Positions 6,378 to 12,765 of a stretch of DNA of 43,888 nt are shown piece by piece. How positions within the stretch are numbered: the stretch's first letter is position 1; every line of letters starts with the position of its first letter. The position numbers and the translations under genes are program-made. The notes under the pieces were generated by a model. It was not told the origin of the DNA. It worked only from the letters and a program-made list of their open reading frames with translations, and ran no database searches. Source of the stretch: a virus; the IMG/VR virus record IMGVR_UViG_3300005974_000001, positions 1-43,888 of that record; one strand, 5' to 3'.

Positions 6378-6527
6378 CTAGTCAGTTCGGATATCGAAGC
6401 GATCCTGGGCATACTGAGACCTAAGTCTCTTAAGCCCTTCTTCGTCAGTCTCCACAGTCAGCACTTGTTTGCCCGGTCCCTTGAAGCCCTCCTTGGTCCG
6501 ACTCAACTGGAACACTGTGACCTTCAT
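6378..6527 (-). CDS. Small hypothetical protein
   Basis: 49 residues (MKVTVFQLSRTKEGFKG...), a strand-turn-strand start and a charged helix (DEEGLKRLRSQYAQ). Its ATG overlaps the stop of the preceding gene (ATGA). No family recognised. Confidence 0.55.
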   Translation of the reverse strand: MKVTVFQLSRTKEGFKGPGKQVLTVETDEEGLKRLRSQYAQDRFDIRTD

Positions 6528-6721
6528 TCATCCACCTGTGCAGCTAGCAGGAACTCAATGCCCTTAATCTCCCTGAGGAGTTCTTCATCGAAGGGATGAA
6601 GCCTCCCTGAACTGACTCGTTCCTCTAGGCCAGGGTGCTTGTCATAGAAGTCCTGAAGCCTGTCAAGCAACTCACCTTTGGTTACCACCTGGACCCTAGG
6701 TGTAGCCGCCACAGACCTCAC
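6524..6721 (-). CDS. Small hypothetical protein
   Basis: 65 residues from GTG. Helical, charged (KGELLDRLQDFYDKHPGLEERV ... DEELLREIKGIEFLLAAQ). It overlaps the zinc-knuckle gene by 26 bases and the next gene by four. No family recognised. Confidence 0.55.
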   Translation of the reverse strand: MRSVAATPRVQVVTKGELLDRLQDFYDKHPGLEERVSSGRLHPFDEELLREIKGIEFLLAAQVDE

Positions 6722-7106
6722 ACCTTTCCCTACCGAACTGCTTGCTGGTTTGCTTGATCAGGAAAGCCAACTGGTCAGCATCAAAGCCTGTATGGCCTAG
6801 CGGTTTCTCGCAGATTTCACAGACTGGTGCTCCAAGAAGGCTCTCTGGTACTCCCTGGTCGTCCTGCCTTTGGAACTCCACTGGGGGATTCCCTTCAGGG
6901 CTTCCCGGGTCTCCTCGATCGGGATCATTCTCGGGATCATGGTTTCGATCGCCCCGAAGACTTCCTTGATCTCCTCCAGGGTCATGAAGGGACCCCCTGG
7001 AGTCAGATTCCTTGATGGCCTCAGTGAGTTCCTTGAGGGTTTCTGCGATCAGATGAAGCTCATCCCTGATTTGAAACAGGACTACGGCAGTCTCAGGTTC
7101 TCTCAT
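6696..7106 (-). CDS. Hypothetical protein with coiled-coil start and zinc-knuckle end
   Basis: 136 residues; ATG chosen because AAGGA lies six bases upstream. Residues 5-35 form a coiled coil (VVLFQIRDELHLIAETLKELTEAI). The middle is low-complexity G/D/P/N. The end has CEICEKPLGHTG and CEVCGG, four cysteines that could bind zinc. In the low-complexity part another minus frame (6797-6985) has better codon choice, so this gene may contain a frameshift or overlap a second gene. Confidence 0.5.
   Translation of the reverse strand: MREPETAVVLFQIRDELHLIAETLKELTEAIKESDSRGSLHDPGGDQGSLRGDRNHDPENDPDRGDPGSPEGNPPVEFQRQDDQGVPESLLGAPVCEICEKPLGHTGFDADQLAFLIKQTSKQFGRERCEVCGGYT
6797..6985 (-). CDS. Overlapping alternative reading frame
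   Basis: 62 residues (MTLEEIKEVFGAIETMIPRM...) inside 6696-7106 in another phase of the same strand. Over its first 45 codons it uses the C/G-ending codons typical of this phage, and it predicts regular helices. The last part (VKSARNR) looks random. It could be an overprinted gene, or the true continuation of the coiled coil after a frameshift. Confidence 0.35.
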   Translation of the reverse strand: MTLEEIKEVFGAIETMIPRMIPIEETREALKGIPQWSSKGRTTREYQRAFLEHQSVKSARNR

Positions 7107-7264
7107 CGAATCCTTCCTGGCCTCTCCGGGTCGTGCCAATGGTCCTTACCTTCAATGAGGCCCTTGGCTTTCAAGTCGATATCCTCAGGACTCAGAGACC
7201 CACAGCAAAGGCCGGCGTCCCTGATCTTCCGGTACTTCTTCTTGCAGGTTCCACACCAGGCCAT
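7103..7264 (-). CDS. Small Cys-rich protein
   Basis: 53 residues (MAWCGTCKKKYRKIRDAGLCCGSLS...). CxxC followed by CC 13 residues on suggests a small zinc-binding fold. Its ATG overlaps the TGA of the gene before it, and its TGA overlaps the ATG of the next. No family recognised. Confidence 0.55.
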   Translation of the reverse strand: MAWCGTCKKKYRKIRDAGLCCGSLSPEDIDLKAKGLIEGKDHWHDPERPGRIR

Positions 7265-7596
7265 CAATCATCCCCAGCCTGATTAGCCCACTTGGTGACA
7301 CGCTCAAGATCGCTCTCGAAACAATGCCAGGTGCCCTCATCGAACTTGACAAGGGCGGTCCGGCACTCATCCTGGTTGTGGGTCTTAACAACGGACCCCA
7401 AACGCCCAACAGAATCCTTGACTACATCACCAACCTTGAGTGGCCGAGGACCCCACTTGACGGTCAAGGTGACCCCACCCCTCAGCTTGCCCACAACCTC
7501 CCCCGGAATGTAGGGAAGAAGAACCTCGCTAGTTCTCCTTGCAACCGAAACGAACTTCTGGTCATCAGGGTCGGTAAAGACGATCTGGTCAGTCAC
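7264..7596 (-). CDS. Hypothetical protein, SH3-like barrel possible
   Basis: 110 residues. The second half (KVGDVVKDSVGRLGSVVKT then TALVKFDEGTWHCFESDLERV) reads as a five-strand SH3/KOW-like barrel of the kind found in small nucleic-acid-binding proteins. It overlaps both neighbours by a few bases and follows the nuclease in the same operon. The fold is inferred from strand pattern only. Confidence 0.6.
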   Translation of the reverse strand: MTDQIVFTDPDDQKFVSVARRTSEVLLPYIPGEVVGKLRGGVTLTVKWGPRPLKVGDVVKDSVGRLGSVVKTHNQDECRTALVKFDEGTWHCFESDLERVTKWANQAGDD

Positions 7597-8420
7597 TTGG
7601 CCTCCAGGATGTCAGGCAACTCAACGGTGTTCTTCTCTCCGGCGTTACTGAACGTGCAGGTATTCCTGAAGTCACAGTGCTTGCAGGCCCCATTGAAAGG
7701 ACCTTGAATCAACGGACTCGAATAGCGGACTTCCTCCAGGCCGTCGTAAAGACTGACCAGTTGATCGAAGTCCAAGGACCGGGGGACCGTAACCACTTCA
7801 GCCTTAGAACCCCTGGTGTAGACAAGCTCAGAGAAGTCAACGTCGCAGCCATGAAGCTCCTCGTAGATGACTGCGTACTGGTCCACCTGGATCGCATCTG
7901 AGGCCCTGGGGGCACCGGTCTTGTAGTCCCTGACAATCAGCTTCTTGTCTGGGTTGTAGTAAACCCGGTCGATGTAGCCCTTGATCGGAAACTCAAGACC
8001 GATGTCAAGCTCGAACTCAACCTCAGTAGACTGTTCCCAGGAAGGCTCAAACCAGGTCTCCCAGTCCTTCCAGCCGCTCATACCTGGGGTATCAAACTGG
8101 TTCGTGGTCCCCAAGAAGTTCTGAATGTGAGTACCGAACCCCTCGGACAACCAGTACTCCCAGTTTCGGGAAACTGCCGTTCTCGGGAGGTCACGGAAAC
8201 CCTCGAATTCCTGAAGCTCATTGCGGCAGTACTGGACTAGTTCCCCCTCGGTAGGGTAGGTCCCCAAATCGTAGTGCTGGTAGGCCGCATGGAGAATCTT
8301 GCCGGCAACTTGCTCCAGAGAGTCAGAGCCTCTTTCGTCTCCTATCACGTACTTCTTGTGGTAACGAAGCCCGCAGTCCGATGCTGTCTTGAGTTGGTTG
8401 AAAGAGTAGTGGGTCCGCAT
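7593..8420 (-). CDS. Cas4/RecB-like nuclease with Fe-S cluster
   Basis: 275 residues. PD-(D/E)XK nuclease core: His44 in GKILHAAYQHY, Asp151 in GYIDRV, Asp165-x-Lys167 in RDYKTG and a QY motif at 181. One early cysteine (Cys16) plus a C-terminal cluster (Cys246, Cys249, Cys255 in ACKHCDFRNTC) is the 4Fe-4S arrangement of Cas4 and AddB. Such enzymes resect DNA ends for recombination. No cas1 or CRISPR array is near, so a phage recombination exonuclease is most likely. Confidence 0.85.
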   Translation of the reverse strand: MRTHYSFNQLKTASDCGLRYHKKYVIGDERGSDSLEQVAGKILHAAYQHYDLGTYPTEGELVQYCRNELQEFEGFRDLPRTAVSRNWEYWLSEGFGTHIQNFLGTTNQFDTPGMSGWKDWETWFEPSWEQSTEVEFELDIGLEFPIKGYIDRVYYNPDKKLIVRDYKTGAPRASDAIQVDQYAVIYEELHGCDVDFSELVYTRGSKAEVVTVPRSLDFDQLVSLYDGLEEVRYSSPLIQGPFNGACKHCDFRNTCTFSNAGEKNTVELPDILEAK

Positions 8421-8545
8421 TACTCCCCTCGGAATACTGGAGCCAGACCGACGATCCAGGCCCAGTACTGGTTGTAGGTCATCGGTGGTTCTCGGTCGTA
8501 GAGCTTCTTGTACTCCCGCTTGAAGGCATCGTAGTCAGCGATCAT
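8420..8545 (-). CDS. Small hypothetical protein
   Basis: 41 residues (MIADYDAFKREYKKLYDRE...), one charged helix then an aromatic segment (YNQYWAWIVGLAPVF). AGGAGC lies seven bases upstream of ATG. The TAA overlaps the ATG of the nuclease gene, so the two are coupled. No family recognised. Confidence 0.55.
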   Translation of the reverse strand: MIADYDAFKREYKKLYDREPPMTYNQYWAWIVGLAPVFRGE

Positions 8546-8645
8546 TTTTGCTCCTGTATGGAGGGCCGGCTTTACCTTCAGCTAGCTCTTTACGGACCTC
8601 ATCCTCGACGGTCTTTGGGTTGATGATATGAGTAACCTTGGTCAT
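8535..8645 (-). CDS. Very small hypothetical protein
   Basis: 36 residues (MTKVTHIINPKTVEDEVRKE...), with GGAGGAG before ATG and overlaps with both neighbours. No family recognised. Confidence 0.5.
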   Translation of the reverse strand: MTKVTHIINPKTVEDEVRKELAEGKAGPPYRSKNDR

Positions 8646-9040
8646 GACTCCTCCAGTGACGCCTTATTCGTGGACGCTGCCAGTTGCGCAACTTTCCCCC
8701 AGGACTCCCCGTCATCCTGCATGGTCTGGGCCCATTCAAGGATCATGAGAGCCCCCGGCTCTAAATAGTCACGGAGGTTCAGGCAATCAAGAGTCCGCCG
8801 GATGGAAACCCGATTATCAAGGGATAAGGACTCATCATGAACCCCGAAGAACTCCTTCAGAACCCAAGCAGCGATGCAGTATCGAGTGTTGCCATCATTG
8901 TCCTGGTAGACGTTTTGACAGCCATCCTCCCAGGAGAGCGGGTCCACCCAGTCCGGCCCATAGGCTTCCGCTGCTTTACCCAGAAGTTCAATAGCCTTCT
9001 CGGAAGTGAGAGTGTTCATAACAGTAGGAGTGCTCACCAT
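8642..9040 (-). CDS. Hypothetical protein
   Basis: 132 residues. Helical start (TSEKAIELLGKAAEAYGPDW), a cysteine-containing loop (WEDGCQNVYQDNDGNTRYC) then helices (IAAWVLKEFFGV, GALMILEWAQTMQ, WGKVAQLAAS). It resembles small soluble proteins often found in actinophage early regions, but no named family is recognised. Start kept at the first ATG, which overlaps the membrane gene; another ATG lies seven codons in. Confidence 0.65.
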   Translation of the reverse strand: MVSTPTVMNTLTSEKAIELLGKAAEAYGPDWVDPLSWEDGCQNVYQDNDGNTRYCIAAWVLKEFFGVHDESLSLDNRVSIRRTLDCLNLRDYLEPGALMILEWAQTMQDDGESWGKVAQLAASTNKASLEES

Positions 9041-9207
9041 GCCCCCCAGAAATAGCCAACCAGCAGTCCGATAGCCAGGGTCACAATCAGGATGACCGTG
9101 CCCAGCATGACTTCAGAGTCGTCATTCATGGTTCCCCCAAAGATGAAACCGATTATCAACCCAACAGTCAAAGCCGCAACCAATAACCAGATGCAAACTG
9201 AAGTCAT
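9034..9207 (-). CDS. Small two-pass membrane protein
   Basis: 57 residues with GAAGGAGG before ATG. Two hydrophobic segments (about residues 5-25 and 35-56) with a short acidic turn MNDDSE between them. An early membrane protein of this shape could act in superinfection exclusion; that is only a guess from size and place. Confidence 0.6.
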   Translation of the reverse strand: MTSVCIWLLVAALTVGLIIGFIFGGTMNDDSEVMLGTVILIVTLAIGLLVGYFWGAW

Positions 9208-9377
9208 TAATCCTCCTTCAGTTCGGGGAATGCAGCCTTGAGGACATCCACGGCGCGAAGGATTCCATGAGCCTGGTCCCAGTGGATGTCCCTCTCAATC
9301 CAACGGTCTGCTGTCGTCTCAAGCCCCTTAAGCACACGCCTAAGATCAGCCACTGAAATAAACTCGCCCTGCTGCAT
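9207..9377 (-). CDS. First gene of the leftward operon, small helical protein
   Basis: 56 residues (MQQGEFISVADLRRVLKGLETTADRW...), with AAGGAGGTAAA before ATG. Helical throughout. Its TAA overlaps the ATG of the membrane gene. It is the first coding gene after the tRNA-like leader. No family recognised. Confidence 0.6.
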   Translation of the reverse strand: MQQGEFISVADLRRVLKGLETTADRWIERDIHWDQAHGILRAVDVLKAAFPELKED

Positions 9378-9400
9378 TTTACCTCCTTGCTCTCCTTCAG

Positions 9401-9482
9401 AGGTAGGTAGAAGAATCGAACTCCGTGCCTTGCAGCACCCCTAGAGTTCAAACCTAGTTTACGCCCATGCGCGGTACCTACC
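9401..9482 (-). tRNA. tRNA-Ser-like gene (anticodon UGA)
   Basis: Acceptor stem of seven perfect pairs (GGTAGGT at 9482-9476, ACCTACC at 9408-9402). Anticodon arm CTAGG-TTTGAAC-TCTAG gives UGA with U33 and A37. A long variable arm (GTGC-6-GCAC) as in class II serine tRNAs. T arm GGAG-TTCGATT-CTTC. The D arm is poor: only a three-pair CGC/GCG stem, with three extra bases before the anticodon stem. No CCA is encoded. It lies in the untranslated leader of the leftward operon. Functional tRNA is plausible but not sure. Confidence 0.55.
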
Positions 9483-9511
9483 GAGATAGCGCCGGGATTC
9501 GACTGGGAACC

Positions 9512-9540
9512 ACCCTACCAGAGGGACCGCAACAGCGCAA
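9512..9540 (-). promoter_or_regulatory. Candidate leftward early promoter
   Basis: Reading the minus strand, TTGCGC (9540-9535) and TAGGGT (9517-9512) are separated by exactly 17 bases. It would start the leader carrying the tRNA-like gene and the early operon. The -35 match is weak. Confidence 0.35.
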
Positions 9541-9543
9541 CAC

Positions 9544-9572
9544 TTGCTGAAGTCTTGTGGTCGTGCTAAGCT
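9544..9572 (+). promoter_or_regulatory. Candidate rightward promoter for the structured RNA
   Basis: TTGCTG (9544-9549), a 17-base spacer, then TAAGCT (9567-9572), which fits the TAnnnT form of actinobacterial -10 boxes. A start near 9580 would be the 5' edge of the folded region. It is divergent from the leftward promoter. Confidence 0.45.
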
Positions 9573-9579
9573 GACAGCA

Positions 9580-9831
9580 TGCCCGGGAAATCCGGGTGTT
9601 CAACCTGGTAGACATCCAGGCAGGTTGGTAGGCACCTGACGCCTGCGGGGGAGGTTGTTGGCCCCTTGAATGCCCGTTAGAGGGGTTACAGACCCCTTGC
9701 AGGGATGGGCTCCTGCACCGAGAGACGGAGCGCCTTGTGAGAATTGGCGCAGTGAAGCTTTCGGGAATACGCGGAAAGAGTGCTACCCGGTGTGACTAAC
9801 TGGGTGAGGATGACCGGGGAAGCTATCTTCA
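9580..9831 (+). ncRNA. Structured non-coding RNA candidate A
   Basis: About 250 bases without a convincing frame, made of consecutive hairpins: CCCGG/CCGGG near 9590, CAACCTG/CAGGTTG (about 9602-9630), GGGG/CCCC near 9650, GGGGT/ACCCC around 9682-9695, TGCAGG/CCTGCA (9698-9717), GCGCC/GGCGC (9730-9750), and ACCCGG/CTGGGT near 9790-9813. It holds the 23-nt element (9669-9691) that recurs at 38927-38949. It may be an independent RNA or the leader of the rightward operon. No known RNA family is recognised. Confidence 0.5.
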
Positions 9832-9864
9832 GACACTCAGACACTCAGACATTCGGAGGATGAT

Positions 9865-10041
9865 ATGGGGAAGAAGAGAAACACCCGAGGGAAAGTGAGG
9901 CTCGGAGTGATGGTAGGGAGTAGGGGATGGGAAAAGAGAGTTAAAGGGGTCAGCAGGGAGAAGGAACTTCAGATGCTTATCAAGTCTCAGAAACTTGATG
10001 ACAGCAACTCGGTAAGAAGGAAATCTAAGGACTGGTACTGA
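9865..10041 (+). CDS. Small basic hypothetical protein
   Basis: 58 residues (MGKKRNTRGKVRLGVMVGSR...), rich in K and R, with GGAGGA four bases before ATG. Its stop overlaps the start of the next gene (TGATG). It opens the rightward operon behind RNA candidate A. It could bind nucleic acid; no family recognised. Confidence 0.6.
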   Translation: MGKKRNTRGKVRLGVMVGSRGWEKRVKGVSREKELQMLIKSQKLDDSNSVRRKSKDWY

Positions 10042-10160
10042 TGATCGAGTTCATAGCAGGGTTCACCATTGGATACCTGGTATCCCTGGTGATCACAGAG
10101 TTCACTGAGAGATTCAGTAGACACCAGGAACCAACAAAGGATACCCGGAGGAATCAATGA
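10041..10160 (+). CDS. Very small membrane protein
   Basis: 39 residues. One hydrophobic stretch (IAGFTIGYLVSLVITEF) then a charged tail. Starts on the TGATG overlap with the previous gene and overlaps the next by ATGA. No family recognised. Confidence 0.5.
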   Translation: MIEFIAGFTIGYLVSLVITEFTERFSRHQEPTKDTRRNQ

Positions 10161-10297
10161 GTCACCTGGAGGAGGTACAGAAGGTCAGGGAGATACTAGA
10201 GAAAGCCTTCAACACCAAGATCACCGAGTCTGAAGTCCAGGAAGCCTGGGAGAGACTAAACAAGAGGATCAATGAAGAACACCGAGAAACTCGATAG
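10157..10297 (+). CDS. Small helical protein
   Basis: 46 residues (MSHLEEVQKVREILEKAFN...), all charged helix with coiled-coil spacing. ATACCCGGAGG lies ahead of ATG. No family recognised. Confidence 0.5.
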   Translation: MSHLEEVQKVREILEKAFNTKITESEVQEAWERLNKRINEEHRETR

Positions 10298-10442
10298 GCA
10301 TATCAAGAGGGTCAGGAGAATCCTCCGAGAGCCAGATGTCAACAAGGCTGCTAGGGAGTGGATTGAGTTCCAGAGGGAGTTAGATGAAGAACACAACCGA
10401 GCTAGCCAACCTCTATCATCAACAGTATCTAGAGTCTGGTAA
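10272..10442 (+). CDS. Small helical protein overlapping the primase core gene
   Basis: 56 residues (MKNTEKLDRHIKRVRRILRE...). It overlaps the previous gene by 26 bases and the TOPRIM gene by 59. The part before 10384 looks coding; the end (SQPLSSTVSRVW) looks like read-through of another frame. AGGATCA precedes the ATG. Confidence 0.45.
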   Translation: MKNTEKLDRHIKRVRRILREPDVNKAAREWIEFQRELDEEHNRASQPLSSTVSRVW

Positions 10443-10989
10443 TGACTATTGGGAGTCCAGGGGGTTCAATGAACAGACTATTGCTAGGTTTAAACTAGGG
10501 TTAGTAGTTAGTCCTAAGACCGTAGACTCGGTGTACTTCAAAGGTTCACCTACTATCCCTTACCTGACCCCAGATGGTTATGCTTACCAGATCAGAGTCA
10601 GGAGTCCCAAGGATGGGGGACCCAAGTACCTACCTCTGGTCAGAGAACATCCAGGAGAATCTAAGGTTCATCTGTTCAACGCTAGGGACTCTCTAGAGTC
10701 TGGTGTCTACATCACCGAGGGAGAGATTGACTGTATAACACTAGTTCAGTTAGGGTACCCAGCAGTTGGAGTTCCGGGTGTCAGTAGTTGGAGAAGCCAC
10801 TGGAGATACCTCCTGGAGGACTCTGAACCAACACTGATCCTGGACCCAGATGAAGCCGGCAACCAGGGTAGAGAGTTCATCAAGAGGGACCTTAATTGCA
10901 CCGAGATTCATCTGGAAGACCTGGACCTCAATGACCTGTTAGTACACCGGGGTCCAGAATCCATTCATAAACTACTGGGAGGTAAGTGA
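10384..10989 (+). CDS. TOPRIM primase core (DnaG-type)
   Basis: 201 residues. After the DnaG-like start (YWESRGFNEQTIARFKLGLV) and strands (TIPYLTPDGYAYQIRVRSP) comes a TOPRIM domain: EGEIDC (Glu112), ILDPDEAGNQG (Asp154, Asp156) and a last acidic patch LEDLDLNDLL. These residues hold the metal ions for primer synthesis. The zinc domain normally at the N-terminus of DnaG is absent and is encoded at 2287-2661 on the opposite strand, so the two proteins may act together. AGAGGGAG precedes the ATG. Confidence 0.85.
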   Translation: MKNTTELANLYHQQYLESGNDYWESRGFNEQTIARFKLGLVVSPKTVDSVYFKGSPTIPYLTPDGYAYQIRVRSPKDGGPKYLPLVREHPGESKVHLFNARDSLESGVYITEGEIDCITLVQLGYPAVGVPGVSSWRSHWRYLLEDSEPTLILDPDEAGNQGREFIKRDLNCTEIHLEDLDLNDLLVHRGPESIHKLLGGK

Positions 10990-11165
10990 TGGGACTTGAT
11001 GGACTACTGAGTGAACTCAGGAATGTCAACTGGCTTATTGAAACCCAGAAGGAAGTGCTCTCCAGAGTCCAGACAGAAGCCTTCAAGAAGTTCACTCAGG
11101 AGAAGCTTGACGCTCTGAAGCACCGGAAGGCTGAACTGGAGAAGCAGATTCAGGAGTCAGAGTGA
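10989..11165 (+). CDS. Small coiled-coil protein
   Basis: 58 residues, helical (LLSELRNVNWLIETQKEVLS ... KLDALKHRKAELEKQIQES). GGAGGTAAGTG sits at the end of the TOPRIM gene. It overlaps the next start by four bases. No family recognised. Confidence 0.6.
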   Translation: MGLDGLLSELRNVNWLIETQKEVLSRVQTEAFKKFTQEKLDALKHRKAELEKQIQESE

Positions 11166-11581
11166 CTTACCTGGCTGCCTGGTATGACATGGGGGAATAC
11201 CGTTTCTCAACCCATGAGACCCTAAAGGAAGCTGAAGCTCAAGTTGAATACCTGAAGGGGGATGGGTTGAGCGAGAATGTCTACCTGACTGAGGTCAAGG
11301 ATCACTGGGAGCACAACTCAGATAGTCAACTCGTTGACTCTTGGGCTAGAAAGTTTGGATACCTGGGTGACTGGATCAGGGGCTTCCAAGTTGACCACCC
11401 AGAAGATGGAGACTTCGAGGTCGTCTACTTTCAGAAGTGGGGGAACCTCAACATGCCCAACTCCATGCCACAGGCAACCTGGGCTCAGACCCTAAATGCC
11501 ATCGAGGAACTAAAAGAGGACAAGGACATCTACCGCATTGAAATCTACCGAGCCACCGGAGCTGGATGGGTGAAGAAATGA
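11162..11581 (+). CDS. Hypothetical protein
   Basis: 139 residues from GTG, overlapping the previous stop. Starts with strands typical of a small alpha/beta domain (TYLAAWYDMGEYRFSTHETLKEAEAQVEYLK), then a tryptophan-rich middle and a last hairpin (DIYRIEIYRATGAGWVKK). No family recognised. Confidence 0.65.
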   Translation: MTYLAAWYDMGEYRFSTHETLKEAEAQVEYLKGDGLSENVYLTEVKDHWEHNSDSQLVDSWARKFGYLGDWIRGFQVDHPEDGDFEVVYFQKWGNLNMPNSMPQATWAQTLNAIEELKEDKDIYRIEIYRATGAGWVKK

Positions 11582-11679
11582 AGTGGTCCAAGACCCTCAA
11601 GGACAAACACTGGGACAAGTTGGTCAGGAATAACGACTCAGAGACCGTCAAGGAAATCCTGAGGAGACTGGACAAGTGA
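11578..11679 (+). CDS. Very small basic protein
   Basis: 33 residues (MKWSKTLKDKHWDKLVRNND...). Starts on an ATGA overlap and ends on a GTGA overlap with the next gene. No family recognised. Confidence 0.45.
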   Translation: MKWSKTLKDKHWDKLVRNNDSETVKEILRRLDK

Positions 11680-11942
11680 ACTACTGCAAGCCCTGCAATC
11701 GATATGGCACTGGTGGCTGCCAGAAGTGTGAAGGCCGCCTCCTCTCAGGAGACAAGTTTCCTTACCGGGTCTATTCCCCGCAGGTCTTTGTGCGCTGTCA
11801 TCACTGCTGGAATCTGAGCCCCCTGTGTCAGTGTAATGCCCGGTCCTTCAAGCACCTCCTGAGGCCTCACTACACCCCGTACGATGCAGTCTTCTCACCT
11901 GAACTGATCGAGAGCTACCGGGAATGGTTGAGGGAGATGTAA
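11676..11942 (+). CDS. Cys-rich zinc-binding protein
   Basis: 88 residues from GTG with GAGGAGACTGG upstream. Cysteine pairs CKPC, CQKC, CHHC and a later CQC imply two zinc sites in about 50 residues. C-terminal helix (SPELIESYREWLREM). It may be a nucleic-acid or protein adaptor. No named family recognised. Confidence 0.6.
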   Translation: MNYCKPCNRYGTGGCQKCEGRLLSGDKFPYRVYSPQVFVRCHHCWNLSPLCQCNARSFKHLLRPHYTPYDAVFSPELIESYREWLREM

Positions 11943-12115
11943 TGGGCGACCTACCTCTAGGGGTTGGTGTAGACCCCAGGGTCGGCTGCATCCGAAGCGT
12001 GAGCCACTTCAGTTGTGGCAAGGAAACCGTCGATGGCATCTGGTGTGAGGAGCACCGGGAGGAGTTCTATGGCAGACAAGAAGATGGGGTTCACTTGTCC
12101 GAAGTGCGGGCATGA
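11942..12115 (+). CDS. Small Cys-containing protein
   Basis: 57 residues from ATG preceded by GAGGGAGATGTA. Contains CIRSVSHFSCG and CEEHREEFYG, a possible Cys/His zinc site. The last third overlaps the following zinc-ribbon gene in another frame. Confidence 0.5.
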   Translation: MGDLPLGVGVDPRVGCIRSVSHFSCGKETVDGIWCEEHREEFYGRQEDGVHLSEVRA

Positions 12116-12191
12116 CAAGTACAGCTGGTGGGTCACCGAGGGCATTGTGAAGTGCAAGAAGTGTGGGTATGAGTGGGAGGAGAAACGATAG
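12069..12191 (+). CDS. Zinc-ribbon protein
   Basis: 40 residues. Classic ribbon: CPKCGH (two cysteines), 15 residues, CKKCGYEW. This is the minimal form of the ribbons found in transcription and translation factors. GGGAGGAG precedes the ATG. A role in binding RNA polymerase or DNA is possible but not shown. Confidence 0.65.
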   Translation: MADKKMGFTCPKCGHDKYSWWVTEGIVKCKKCGYEWEEKR

Positions 12192-12205
12192 TCACTTCGG
12201 GTGCC

Positions 12206-12349
12206 ATGGACCCAGAGGAGCTTGATCAGATGATCTTCTCAGTCATCGATGACTGCCTGGGGATTAGGGACTACCTACCGGACCATGCAGACTCTGTGGC
12301 CCTAGACGATGCGATCCACCTACTGAAAGAGACCTGGAGGAGTCTATGA
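12206..12349 (+). CDS. Small acidic protein
   Basis: 47 residues (MDPEELDQMIFSVIDDCLG...), acidic helices. It overlaps the next start by four bases. No Shine-Dalgarno better than TTCGGG is seen. No family recognised. Confidence 0.45.
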   Translation: MDPEELDQMIFSVIDDCLGIRDYLPDHADSVALDDAIHLLKETWRSL

Positions 12350-12495
12350 AGGTGACTAGGGAATCCAAGTACACCATTGAGCTTGATCACCGGGAGGCTG
12401 CTACCCTGTCGTACATACTGGAGGGACGCACTCATCCTGTCAGTGCGGACAACTTCGCCAACGAACTTCTGAAGCACCTACCAGTCCACCCTTAA
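12346..12495 (+). CDS. Small hypothetical protein
   Basis: 49 residues (MKVTRESKYTIELDHREAATL...). The layout, a strand with helix EAATLSYILEG, is similar to that of the small protein at 42206-42352 (ENIIITLTNEEARNLLDDL). TGGAGGAG lies seven bases upstream. No family named. Confidence 0.55.
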   Translation: MKVTRESKYTIELDHREAATLSYILEGRTHPVSADNFANELLKHLPVHP

Positions 12496-12535
12496 GTGCA
12501 GCGAAATGGCAACCCTTAGGGGTGCAGGAGGACTC

Positions 12536-12694
12536 ATGGATATCCGCAAGGAAGTCAAGTGGGCTATCGGACTCGATGACGAGGAAGCCAAGGAGCTTTG
12601 CAGGCTTGTCAAGATTGGCTACGAACATTCGGGTCCACCCAGTGAGGTTGCAGCACGGTTGCTAGACGAGCTACCCAAGCTTCCCTGGCAATAG
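12536..12694 (+). CDS. Small hypothetical protein
   Basis: 52 residues from the ATG that follows CAGGAGGACTC; a longer frame begins at 12506 without such a site. Helical (DIRKEVKWAIGLDDEEAKELCRLVKIG). Last gene before the terminator-like hairpin. Confidence 0.55.
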   Translation: MDIRKEVKWAIGLDDEEAKELCRLVKIGYEHSGPPSEVAARLLDELPKLPWQ

Positions 12695-12765
12695 CAGCGA
12701 TCTCCAGCAGTACTGTGATATAGTGGTCTCACCTGAAGGTGCCAACTGACGAGTGAGGCACAACA

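Noticed and set aside
7593-8420. Cas4 of a CRISPR adaptation module
   Set aside because: No cas1, cas2 or array nearby; Cas4/RecB-like nucleases are common phage recombination enzymes.
9483-9540. Second tRNA upstream of the serine-like one (TCGAATCC motif)
   Set aside because: The motif is not flanked by a five-pair T stem and no acceptor partner was found; better explained as promoter region.
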